From: AC-32 sp963715575
Lineage (GTDB): Bacteria; Actinomycetota; Thermoleophilia; Gaiellales; Gaiellaceae
DNA length: 64,000 nucleotides
Direction: 5' to 3'
Assembly (NCBI GenBank): GCA_963715575.1
Contig: OY970250.1
Span: forward strand, 1,302,001-1,366,000
Part shown: positions 47,628 through 55,472 of the stretch, piece after piece
Layout: every line of letters starts with the position of its first letter
Numbering within the stretch: position 1 is the stretch's first letter
Translations under genes and position numbers: made by a program
The notes under the pieces: model-generated
The model's input: only the letters and a program-made list of their open reading frames with translations
Database searches by the model: none
What the model was told of the DNA's origin: nothing

Positions 47628-47749
47628 AAGACGGCGAGGTAGATGAAGCCGACCGCGAAGGTCAGCGCGACCAGCACCACGAAGAGCCCGAACAGCGCCA
47701 GGCCGATCTTCGTGTTCTCGCGCTCGAACTCCGGCCCGTCCTCGGTCAT
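47624..47749 (-). CDS. 41-residue single-helix membrane protein of the oxidase cluster
   Basis: Sequence runs MTEDGPEFERENTKIGLALF followed by a hydrophobic helix ending IYLAVF. The acidic N-terminus and one C-terminal membrane span (about 17-40) fit a small accessory subunit of the cytochrome c oxidase. The ATG overlaps the ctaB stop by 1 bp and the stop overlaps the amidase start region. Small subunits like this are easily missed. The assignment to the oxidase rests on position only. Confidence 0.6.
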   Translation of the reverse strand: MTEDGPEFERENTKIGLALFGLFVVLVALTFAVGFIYLAVF

Positions 47750-48933
47750 CAGAGCAGCGGGTCGATCGCAAGCGCCACGAACAGCAGCGCCAGGTAGAGG
47801 AGCGAGTAGCGGAACAGGGCGCCTGCGCGGGCGGTGGTGGTCTCGCGCCGCAGCCGCCAGGCGAAGCGCAGGAAGATCGCGCCGAGCAGCACGGCCGCGG
47901 CGAGGTAGGCCACGCCCGCGGTGTGCCACGCGAACGGCAGCAGCGTCACCGCGACGAGCACGAGCGAGTACCAGACGATCTGCCTCGCGGTCTCGTCGTC
48001 GCCGCGCACGACCGGCAGCATCGGCACGCGCGCGGCGGCGTAGTCGCGCTTGATCACGAGCGCGAGCGCCCAGAAGTGCGGCGGCGTCCAGAAGAAGACG
48101 ATCAGGAACAGGAACAGCGCCGGGAGGCTCAGGTTGCCCGTCGCCGCCGCCCAGCCGACGAGCGGCGGGACCGCGCCCGCCGCGCCGCCGATGACGATGT
48201 TCTGCGGAGTCGTCCGCTTCAGCCAGCGCGTGTAGACGAGCACGTAGAAGAGGCCGCCGACGAGTGCGAGCACCGCGGTCAGCACGTTCACCAGCGAGGC
48301 CAGCAAGACGAACGAGAACGCCATCAGCGCGAGGCCGAACTCGACCGCCCGCTCGGGCGTGACGCGCTCCTCGGCCACCGGGCGGTGTCCTGTGCGGTGC
48401 ATCAACCGGTCGAGGTCGCGGTCGAGCACGTGGTTGAGCGCGCTCGACCCGCCGCACGCGAGCGCGAGGCCGGCCATCGTGACCGCGAACAGGCCGAGCG
48501 GCGGCACGCCTTCCGCGCCGACGAACATCCCGGCCGCTCCGGTCAGCAGCAGGAGGGTCATGATCCGCGGCTTAGTCAGCGTGAGGTAGTCGCGCCACGG
48601 CGCGGCCGGGACGGGCTCGCCGCGGAAGGTCTCGGCCGCGACGACGAGCGCCGCCGCCAGCGAGAGGCCGGCGAGCGCGAGGTGCGCGGGCTTCGAGATC
48701 ACGAGCGCCGCTGCCAGGAAGGCGACCAGCGCGGTCAGCGAGGGGACGAGCAGCCGGCGGTACTCGACCCAGGCGGCGGCCACGAGCGCCGCGAGCGGCG
48801 GCAGGGCCAGCGCTGCGAGCCCGCGATGGGCGGCGCCGAGCTCGAGCGCGCCGCTCACGACCGCGGCGCAGCAGGCGGCGGCCGCGAACAGCGCGGTCAG
48901 GCGCAGCCATGGACCGGGGCGCAGCTCAGGCAC
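47749..48933 (-). CDS. ctaB: protoheme IX farnesyltransferase (heme O synthase) with N-terminal membrane extension
   Basis: 394 residues. The UbiA-type core (from about 112) starts WRDYLTLTKPRIMTLLLLTGAAGMFVG and holds the Asp-rich site SSALNHVLDRDLDRLMHRTGHRPVAE, KRTTPQNIVIGGAAGAVPPLVGWAA and WTPPHFWALALVIKRDYAAARVPMLP. It adds a farnesyl group to heme B for the oxidase. About 105 extra N-terminal residues form three to four more helices, not part of the usual ~300-residue enzyme. GTG overlaps ctaD by 8 bp. Confidence 0.9.
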   Translation of the reverse strand: MPELRPGPWLRLTALFAAAACCAAVVSGALELGAAHRGLAALALPPLAALVAAAWVEYRRLLVPSLTALVAFLAAALVISKPAHLALAGLSLAAALVVAAETFRGEPVPAAPWRDYLTLTKPRIMTLLLLTGAAGMFVGAEGVPPLGLFAVTMAGLALACGGSSALNHVLDRDLDRLMHRTGHRPVAEERVTPERAVEFGLALMAFSFVLLASLVNVLTAVLALVGGLFYVLVYTRWLKRTTPQNIVIGGAAGAVPPLVGWAAATGNLSLPALFLFLIVFFWTPPHFWALALVIKRDYAAARVPMLPVVRGDDETARQIVWYSLVLVAVTLLPFAWHTAGVAYLAAAVLLGAIFLRFAWRLRRETTTARAGALFRYSLLYLALLFVALAIDPLL

Positions 48934-50566
48934 GGGCCTCCGCGATCCGCCGGCGCAGGTCGCGCAGCGGCCGAGCGCTGGTCACGTAGGGCACCTTGTC
49001 GAAGTTGTGCGGCGGCGGCGGCGAGCTCGTGTACCACTCGAGCGTGTCGGCCAACCACGGGTCGTTGACGGCGCGCGCGCCCGAGCGGTGGGTCTTGAGC
49101 ACGTTCCAGGCGAAGACGAGGATGCCGAGCGACATGATCCCCGACCCGATCGTCGAGGTCAGGTTGTAGCCCTCCCAGGCGCCGCCGTAGTGGTACGTGT
49201 AGATCCGCCGCGGCATCCCGAGCAGGCCGAGCATGTGCATCGGGAAGAAGGTCAGGTTCATGCCGGCGAAGATCAGCCAGAAGCTGACCTTGCCGAGCGG
49301 CTCGCTGAGCAGCTTCCCGAAGATCTTCGGCCACCAGTAGTGCAGCGCGGCGAAGACGGCGAAGATCGAGCCCCCGAAGAGGACGTAGTGCAGGTGGGCG
49401 ACGATGAAGTACGTGTCGGTCACCTGCCAGTCGAACGGGTAGGCGGCGACGAAGATCCCCGACAGGCCGCCGATCGTGAAGATCGCGACGAAGCCGAGCG
49501 CGAACAGCATCGGCGTGTCGAAGTGCAGGTTGCCGCGCCAGGTGGTGGCGAGCCAGTTGAAGATCTTGATCCCGGTCGGCACGGCGATGATCATCGACGA
49601 GATCATGAAGAAGCCCTGCAAATAGCCCGGCAGGCCGACGGCGAACATGTGGTGGGCCCACACCAGCATCGACAGGAAGCCGATCGCCAGCGTCGAGAGC
49701 ACGATCGCCGTGTAGCCGAAGATCGGCTTGCGCGAGAAGACGGGGAGCACCTCGGAGATGACCCCCATCGCGGGCAGGATCATGACGTAGACCTCGGGGT
49801 GCCCGAAGAACCAGAAGACGTGCTGGTAGAGCACGGCGCTGCCGCCCTCGCTCGGGATGAAGAAGTGCGTGCCGGCCTGCCGGTCGAGCAGCAGCATCGT
49901 CAGCCCGGCCGAGAGCGCCGGTAGCACGACCACCAGCAGCGCCGCGTAGACCTCGATCGACCAGACGAACAGCGGCACCCGCATCCACGTCATCCCGGGG
50001 GCGCGCAGGCGGTGGATCGTGACCAGGAAGTTGATCGCGCCGAAGAGCGAGGACAGCGTCAACACGTGCAGCGAGAGGATCCAGAGGTCGATCCCGTGCC
50101 CCGGTGTGAACGCCTCGCCCGAGAGCGGCGGGTAGCCGGTCCACCCGGCTCGCGGCGCGCCGCCGGCGGCGAACCAGCTCGAGTAGAGGATCAGCCCGCC
50201 GAACAGGAAAAGCCAGTACGAGAGCGCGTTCAGCCGCGGGAAGGCCATGTCGCGGGCGCCGATCATCAGCGGCACGAGGTAGTTGCCGAGCCCGGCCCAG
50301 ATCGGCACGACGACGAGGAAGATCATCGTCGTACCGTGCATGGTGAAGAGCTCGTTGTAGCTGTTGCGCGTCACGAGGTGCTCGTTCGGGGTCGCGAGCT
50401 GCGCGCGCATCAACAGCGCGAGCACGCCGCCCGCCAGGAAGAACGCGAGGCTGGTGACGATGTAGAGAATCCCGATCCGCTTGTGGTCGACCGTCGTCAG
50501 CCAGCTCGAGACGCGGCCCTGCGAGACGACCAGCGAGACGGGGGGACGCTCAGCCCTGGCCGCCAC
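48926..50566 (-). CDS. ctaD: cytochrome c oxidase subunit I
   Basis: 546 residues with about twelve membrane helices. Heme and CuB ligands are visible: ELFTMHGTTMIFLVVVPIWAGLGNYLVPL (first heme-a His), FGHPEVYVMILPAMGVISEVLP (CuB His and cross-linked Tyr region), VWAHHMFAVGLPG (two CuB His), and DTYFIVAHLHYVLFGGSIF (His ligands of helix X). It carries the oxygen-reducing centre. GTG start overlaps ctaC by 17 bp. No subunit III gene lies next to it in this window. Confidence 0.96.
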   Translation of the reverse strand: MAARAERPPVSLVVSQGRVSSWLTTVDHKRIGILYIVTSLAFFLAGGVLALLMRAQLATPNEHLVTRNSYNELFTMHGTTMIFLVVVPIWAGLGNYLVPLMIGARDMAFPRLNALSYWLFLFGGLILYSSWFAAGGAPRAGWTGYPPLSGEAFTPGHGIDLWILSLHVLTLSSLFGAINFLVTIHRLRAPGMTWMRVPLFVWSIEVYAALLVVVLPALSAGLTMLLLDRQAGTHFFIPSEGGSAVLYQHVFWFFGHPEVYVMILPAMGVISEVLPVFSRKPIFGYTAIVLSTLAIGFLSMLVWAHHMFAVGLPGYLQGFFMISSMIIAVPTGIKIFNWLATTWRGNLHFDTPMLFALGFVAIFTIGGLSGIFVAAYPFDWQVTDTYFIVAHLHYVLFGGSIFAVFAALHYWWPKIFGKLLSEPLGKVSFWLIFAGMNLTFFPMHMLGLLGMPRRIYTYHYGGAWEGYNLTSTIGSGIMSLGILVFAWNVLKTHRSGARAVNDPWLADTLEWYTSSPPPPHNFDKVPYVTSARPLRDLRRRIAEARA

Positions 50567-51545
50567 CGCTCGCTCCTTGCCTGAAGCGCTGCTGGAGGTA
50601 CGCGATCGTCGCGTCCAGCTGCTCCTGCGTCCAGTCGTTGCCGACCGCGGGCATCTTGCCGGTGCCGTGCCGGATCACGTTCGAGATCCCGTTCCGGTCG
50701 CCGAGCAGCGGGTTCTGCGCAATGTTCGGCCCGTAGCCGCCCTGCGCCGCGAGGCCGTGGCACTTGGCGCAGACCCCGACGAAGGTCTCCTTGCCGAGCT
50801 CGAGCTTCGCGTTCGCGCGGGCGCTCACCCAGGAGTCGTACGCGTCGGGCGGCAGCACCTCGACCTGCGCCAGCATCGCCGCGTGCAGCAGGCCGCAGAA
50901 CTCGGCGCACTGCCCGCGGAAGGTGCCGAGCTTGGTCGGGCGGAAGGTGAGGTGGTTCGTCTTACCCGGAATCGCGTCGAGCTTGCCGCCGAGGGCGGGG
51001 ATCCACCAGCTGTGGTCGACGTCGGCCGAGCGGACCGTCAGCCTGACCGTCCGGTTGTACGGGACCCGCAGCGTGTCCACCGAGACCGCGCCGTTCGGGT
51101 AGGTGAAGTCCCAGTAGTACTGGTGACCCTCGACCACGATCTCGTCCTTCGCCTGGCGCTCCGAAGCCGGGAGGCTCGAGGTGGCGCCGATGTCCGAGAC
51201 CTTCCAGAAGACGAAGCCGGCGATGATCGCGAGCAGGATCACCGGCCCCGCGGTCCAGGCCAGCTCGAGGTTCGTGTGGCCGCGGACCTGGGGGCCTTCG
51301 ACCTCGCGGGAGCGGCCTCGGCTGCGGTACTTGATCACGAAGAACAGCAGCGTCGCGGTCACGAGCACGAAGATCCCGCCCGTGATCCCGAGGATCAACC
51401 AGTAGACGTCGCGGATGTTCTTGGCGTTCGGCGAGGCCGGGGCCACGGGTGCGAGCCCGCCGTTGCCCGCGAGGGCCGTGCCGGTCAGCACGAGAGCGAG
51501 CGTGACGCTGAGGACGAAGACGGACCGGCGCACAGGCGGTGGCAT
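50550..51545 (-). CDS. ctaC: cytochrome c oxidase subunit II with fused cytochrome c domain (caa3 type)
   Basis: About 331 residues. Signal sequence and two helices (VYWLILGITGGIFVLVTATLLFFVI; WTAGPVILLAIIAGFVFWKV) anchor a CuA domain with VDHSWWIPALGGKLDAIPG and the CuA loop FRGQCAEFCGLLHAAM. The C-terminus is a cytochrome c domain with heme site CAKCH and distal Met in GTGKMPAVGNDWTQEQLDATIAYL. Start is ATG 51545 or, if TAGAAT (51549-51544) is the -10, GTG 51533. Confidence 0.94.
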   Translation of the reverse strand: MPPPVRRSVFVLSVTLALVLTGTALAGNGGLAPVAPASPNAKNIRDVYWLILGITGGIFVLVTATLLFFVIKYRSRGRSREVEGPQVRGHTNLELAWTAGPVILLAIIAGFVFWKVSDIGATSSLPASERQAKDEIVVEGHQYYWDFTYPNGAVSVDTLRVPYNRTVRLTVRSADVDHSWWIPALGGKLDAIPGKTNHLTFRPTKLGTFRGQCAEFCGLLHAAMLAQVEVLPPDAYDSWVSARANAKLELGKETFVGVCAKCHGLAAQGGYGPNIAQNPLLGDRNGISNVIRHGTGKMPAVGNDWTQEQLDATIAYLQQRFRQGASGGGQG

Positions 51546-51549
51546 TCTA
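51543..51549. promoter_or_regulatory. overlapping divergent -10 boxes (ctaC / 51556 gene)
   Basis: CATTCTA holds minus-strand TAGAAT (51549-51544) for ctaC and plus-strand CATTCT (51543-51548), 7 nt before GTG 51556. If TAGAAT is used, ctaC translation would more likely start at GTG 51533 than at ATG 51545, which overlaps the box. Confidence 0.45.
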
Positions 51550-51555
51550 CGAGGC

Positions 51556-51843
51556 GTGCTGGAGCGGACGCGTGTGGAACTTCCGGCGGGCGTGGGCGAG
51601 AGCTTCGAGGTCTTCGTGAACGGCGTCGTCCAGCAGCCCGAGCGGGACTTCCGGCGCGAGGGCAGTGAGCTCGTCTTCGAGCGGCGGCTGGCCCGCGAGG
51701 GGCGGCTCGGCTTCTGGCGCTGGCTGTCGCTCTTCCTCGGCGTCGCGGGCACGTACCGGCAGAACGACAGCGTCGACGTCGTCTACGAGCACGGCGGCCG
51801 GCGGATCGTGGCGACCAGCCTGCCGCTCAGGGACGAGGACTAG
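51556..51843 (+). CDS. small protein of unknown function
   Basis: 95 residues from GTG 51556. ERTRVELPAGVGESFEVFVNGVVQQPERDFRREGSELVFERRL looks like a compact beta domain. A hydrophobic patch with Trp (LGFWRWLSLFLGVAGTYRQNDSVDVVYEHGGRR) could be an amphipathic or membrane-associated hairpin. No family recognised. Divergent from ctaC with overlapping -10 boxes; overlaps the convergent 51827 ORF by 17 bp. Confidence 0.55.
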   Translation: MLERTRVELPAGVGESFEVFVNGVVQQPERDFRREGSELVFERRLAREGRLGFWRWLSLFLGVAGTYRQNDSVDVVYEHGGRRIVATSLPLRDED

Positions 51844-52033
51844 GAGGCAGCTCGACCGGCTCGTCGTCGACGAGCACGTGTCGCCGCTCCAGCTCGCACG
51901 CGGCGACCCAGCGAGCGACCGCGTGCAGGACGGCGTCGAGCTCTCCTTCGGTGCTGCCCGCGACGCGCACCTCCCAGCGCTCCTCGTCGAGAGGCACCAC
52001 GTCGGTCTGCGCGAAGGCAACGAGATCCTGCAC
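51827..52033 (-). CDS. possible small protein (68+ residues)
   Basis: From GTG 52033: VQDLVAFAQTDVVPLDEERWEVRVAG, then a helical ELDAVLHAVARWVAACELERRHVLVDDEPVEL. Codon use looks coding, and in-frame sequence upstream (to about 52110) also looks coding (RSIRIEAPSQGTAALL) but offers no ATG, GTG or TTG, so the start may be unusual or further upstream. A TACCCT box lies at 52117-52112. No family recognised. The stretch 52034-52222 otherwise holds no supported gene. Confidence 0.4.
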   Translation of the reverse strand: MQDLVAFAQTDVVPLDEERWEVRVAGSTEGELDAVLHAVARWVAACELERRHVLVDDEPVELPPSPRP

Positions 52034-52222
52034 GAGGAGGGCGGCGGTGCCCTGGCTGGGCGCCTCGATGCGAATGGAGCGGATGAGAACCCCTTTGGCG
52101 GCGGAAGCATCAGGGTACCGCAGTCCGCCGGCAGCAAACCTCGCCGAGGCCGGCCGACGAGGAGGCCAAGCTGTTGCACGGTGAGGCTTGGGTCACCGAC
52201 CCCACGTGCCGATGCCCTCGTC

Positions 52223-54095
52223 GTGAAGCGGGATCTCACGACTCGCATGCTCGGGGCGAGCCTGGCCCTGGCGGTGCTCGTGGGCAGCGTCCTGACGGTG
52301 TTCGGCGCGACGCTCCTCGGGTTCCGGGAGACGCCCAGCTCGTGCGCCATTCGGAAGAAGTGGTCGCGAGCGCCAACCACCTCGAGAAGGAAGTGCTCGA
52401 TCTCGAGACCGGCGAGCGTGGCTTCATGCTCACGCGTCAGCAGCGCTTCCTCGAACCGTGGCGCAGCGCGGGGCGGCAGCTGCCGGCCGGCACCGACCGG
52501 CTCCAGCGCCTCGCCCGCGACAACCCGGAACAGGAGCAGCGCGCCCGAGGCATCGCGCGCGCCACACGCACCTACTACCTGACCTGGTCGGTACCGATCG
52601 TGCGCCTTGTCCGACGGGACCCGGCCGCGGCGACGGCCAAGGTCTCGACCGGAGAGGGGAAGCGCCGGGTCGACGCCATTCGCCGCCGGTTCGCGCGCTT
52701 CATCGAGGTCGAGCAGCGGCTCCTCAACGAGCGCCGCGATGCGGCGACGGCGAGCGGGCGCCGAGCTGCCTTCCTCGGGCTCGGCGGGATCATCGCCTCG
52801 GTGCTGCTGATCCTTGCGTTCACGGGCTACCTCGCCCGTCAGATCGTCGTGCCGCTGCGGCGCATCGTGTCCGCCGCGCGTCAGGTAGCCGCCGGGAACC
52901 TCTCCGCCCGCGTGCCCGAGGTCGGGCCGGGTGAGCTGGGCGTGCTGGCCGAGACGTTCAACTCGATGGCGGGATCGCTGGAGACGGGGCACGAGCAGCT
53001 CGCCGCGCACAACTCCGAGCTCGCACGGCGCGCCGGGATCAATCGCGCGGTGCTCGAGGCGACGAACGAGGCGATCGTGCTGTTCGATCCCTCCGGGCGG
53101 CTGGTGCTGACCAACCCGGCGATGGATCGTTTCCTGGCGCTCGTCGGTGCTTCATCCGCCTCTGGCCTGCTCGAGCTGGCGGCTCACGTGCGTATCGGGA
53201 CGAAAGACCCGCAGGCCTACTGGACGGTGATCGCGTCGGCGGTCGAGAGCCCGGAGTTCGCCGCCTTCAGCGAGTTCGAGCTGGTCGTGTCACGGAAGGC
53301 GTTCGCGAGCTTCACCGGGCCGGTGCGGAAGGCCGACGGCCGGATCATCGGGCGGCTGTTCGCGATCCGCGACGTGACCGAGGAGCGAGAGGCCGACCGG
53401 CTCAGGTCCGAGCTCGTCTCCACGGTCTCGCACGAGCTCAGGACACCGCTGGCGAGCATCCTCGGCTACGCCGAGCTGATGGTCACCCACGAGCCCGACG
53501 CCGAGGCGTTTCACCGCTACGCGCAGACGGTCCACCGGCAGGCGCAGCGGCTCACCGACCTGTCAACGACTTCCTCGATCTCCAGCGGATCGAGGCGAGA
53601 CGCCTGCCGCTGGCGCTCGAGTGGTTCGAGCTGGGTGAGCTGCTCGCGGAGCAGGTCGAGGCCTTCTCGGGTCAGTCCGGGCTGCACCGGCTCGAGCTGC
53701 GCGCGCTCGACGCCCCGGCGTTCGTCCACGCCGACCGGCAGCGCACTGCGCAAGTCGCCGCCAACCTGCTCTCGAACGCGGTCAAGTACTCGCCCGAGGG
53801 CGGCCTCGTGCAGGTCGTGCTGACGCGCGGTGAGGGCAGCGTCCGCGTCGAGGTGACCGATCAGGGCCTCGGGATTCCGGACGACCAGCAGCCGGAGATC
53901 TTCACCAAGTTCTTCCGCGTCGACTCCTCCGACAGGCGCTCGATCCGCGGCACCGGGCTCGGACTCGCCTTCTCCCGCGAGCTCGTGCACGCCCAGCGCG
54001 GCACGATCGGCTTCCACAGCACGGTCGGCGCGGGCTCGACGTTCTGGTTCGAGCTCCCGGCCAGCACCGCCGCTGGCCTCGCCCAGGCCGTCTAA
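52223..54095 (+). pseudogene. CHASE3-HAMP-PAS sensor histidine kinase with two frameshifts
   Basis: GTG 52223 begins VKRDLTTRMLGASLALAVLVG, a membrane helix. After GFRET (about 52330-52340) the frame shifts by -1 and continues VRHSEEVVASANHLEKEVLDLETGERGFML (CHASE3), a second helix, HAMP, a PAS-like domain and the HisKA box LVSTVSHELRTPLASILGYAELM. At about 53562 (CTGTCAACGAC, one G apparently missing) it shifts -1 again into the HATPase domain: ANLLSNAVKYSPEGG, VTDQGLGIPDDQ, GTGLGLAFSRELVHAQ. All domains of an intact kinase remain, so the lesions are recent or are sequencing errors. No response regulator gene adjoins it. Confidence 0.8.
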
Positions 54096-55426
54096 TCGAC
54101 GAGCGCGAGCACCTCGTCGAGGGCACCGAGGCCCTCGTCGAGCTCCTCGCGCGTGATCGTCAGCGGCGGCGCCACCACGATCACGTTCCAGTGCGTCATC
54201 AAATAGACCCCGCGCTCCATTGCGGCCTTGACCAGCTTCGCCACCGGCGCGCCGGCCTCGCCGGCCGCGTTGAAGGGCACGAGCGGCTCGCGCGTCTCGC
54301 GGTCCTTGACGAGCTCGATGCCCCAGAAGAGCCCCTTGCCGCGCACCTCGCCGATCGACGGGTGCTTGTCCATCAGCTCGTCGAGCCGCGCGCCGAGCAC
54401 CTCGCCCATCGCCGCCGAGTTCTCGACGATGCCCTCCTCTTGGAAGGCCTCGATCGAGGCGATCGCCGACGCGCAGGCGAGCACGTGCCCCGAATACGTC
54501 AGCCCGCCCGCGAAGTACTTGTCCTGCACCCAGTCCGCGAGCTTCTGGTTGATGATCATCGCGCCGAGCGGCACGTAGCCGGAGTTGATCCCCTTGGCCA
54601 CGGTCATGATGTCCGGCACGACGCCCCAGTTGTCGACGCCGAACCACTTGCCGGTGCGGCCGAAGCCGGCCATCACCTCGTCGCAGATCAGCAGGATCCC
54701 GTGCCGGTCGCAGACCTCGCGGATCGACTGCAGGTAGCCGTCCGGCGGGACGATGATCCCGTTCGTCCCGACGATCGTCTCCATGATCACCGCCGCGACG
54801 TTCTGGGGGCCCTCGTACTGGAGGATCTCCTCGAAGTGCGGCGCGCCCGTGCAGACCGGGCACGGGTCGGGGTGGCCGGCGGGGCAGCGGTAGGTGTACG
54901 GGTCGAGCATCCGCACGACGCCCGGGATCCCCGGCTCGGCGGGCCAGCGGCGCGGGTCGCCGGTGAGCGTGATCGCGCCGCCGGTCGCCCCGTGGTAGGA
55001 GCGGTAGCGCGCGACGATCTTGTGCCGGCCGGTGTACCAGCGCGCGAGCTTGATCGCGTTCTCGTTCGCCTCGGCCCCGCCGTTGGTGAAGAACGACATC
55101 GTCAGGTCACCCGGCGTCACCTCGGCCAGCAGGCGCGCCAGCTCGGAGCGAGCCTCGTGCGCCATCGGCGGCCCGATCGTCGTCAGCTTGTCGGCCTGCT
55201 CCACAATCGCTGCGACGACCTTCGGGTGCTGGTAGCCGATCGAGACGTTGACGAGCTGCGACGCGAAGTCGAGGTAGCGGTTGCCCTCGGCGTCCCAGAA
55301 GTAGCGGCCCTCGCCGCCCGTCACGACGAGCGGGTGGAGCTGGTCCTGAACCGACCAGGAGTGCAGCACGTGCTGCTTGTCGAGCTCCTGGATCCGCCTG
55401 GCGTCTAGGCCCTGTTCGACAGCCAC
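54092..55426 (-). CDS. class III omega-amino acid aminotransferase (beta-alanine/taurine-pyruvate type)
   Basis: 444 residues, PLP-dependent. LDFASQLVNVSIGYQHPKVVAAI, MSFFTNGGAEANENAIKLARWYTGRHKI, RYRSYHGATGGAITLTGDPR, LLICDEVMAGFGRTGKWFGVD and the PLP Lys in IMTVAKGINSGYVPLGAMI define the family of omega-amino acid:pyruvate aminotransferases. Divergent from mmsA and next to dihydropyrimidinase, it probably converts beta-alanine (or 3-aminoisobutyrate) to malonate (methylmalonate) semialdehyde. GTG 55426 has TAGGAT 6 nt upstream, a leaderless arrangement. A Cys cluster (CPAGHPDPCPVC) near 170 is notable. Confidence 0.85.
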   Translation of the reverse strand: MAVEQGLDARRIQELDKQHVLHSWSVQDQLHPLVVTGGEGRYFWDAEGNRYLDFASQLVNVSIGYQHPKVVAAIVEQADKLTTIGPPMAHEARSELARLLAEVTPGDLTMSFFTNGGAEANENAIKLARWYTGRHKIVARYRSYHGATGGAITLTGDPRRWPAEPGIPGVVRMLDPYTYRCPAGHPDPCPVCTGAPHFEEILQYEGPQNVAAVIMETIVGTNGIIVPPDGYLQSIREVCDRHGILLICDEVMAGFGRTGKWFGVDNWGVVPDIMTVAKGINSGYVPLGAMIINQKLADWVQDKYFAGGLTYSGHVLACASAIASIEAFQEEGIVENSAAMGEVLGARLDELMDKHPSIGEVRGKGLFWGIELVKDRETREPLVPFNAAGEAGAPVAKLVKAAMERGVYLMTHWNVIVVAPPLTITREELDEGLGALDEVLALVD

Positions 55427-55432
55427 AAATTG

Positions 55433-55448
55433 ATCCTAGCGCTAGTCT
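55433..55448. promoter_or_regulatory. divergent -10 boxes around the palindrome CTAGCGCTAG
   Basis: The 10-bp palindrome at 55436-55445 provides the TAG of both boxes: TAGGAT on the minus strand (55438-55433; 6 nt before GTG 55426) and TAGTCT on the plus strand (55443-55448). The plus transcript has a short leader with AAGGAGG before ATG 55473. Confidence 0.5.
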
Positions 55449-55472
55449 GGCGTCGACTCGAAGGAGGCGGAG

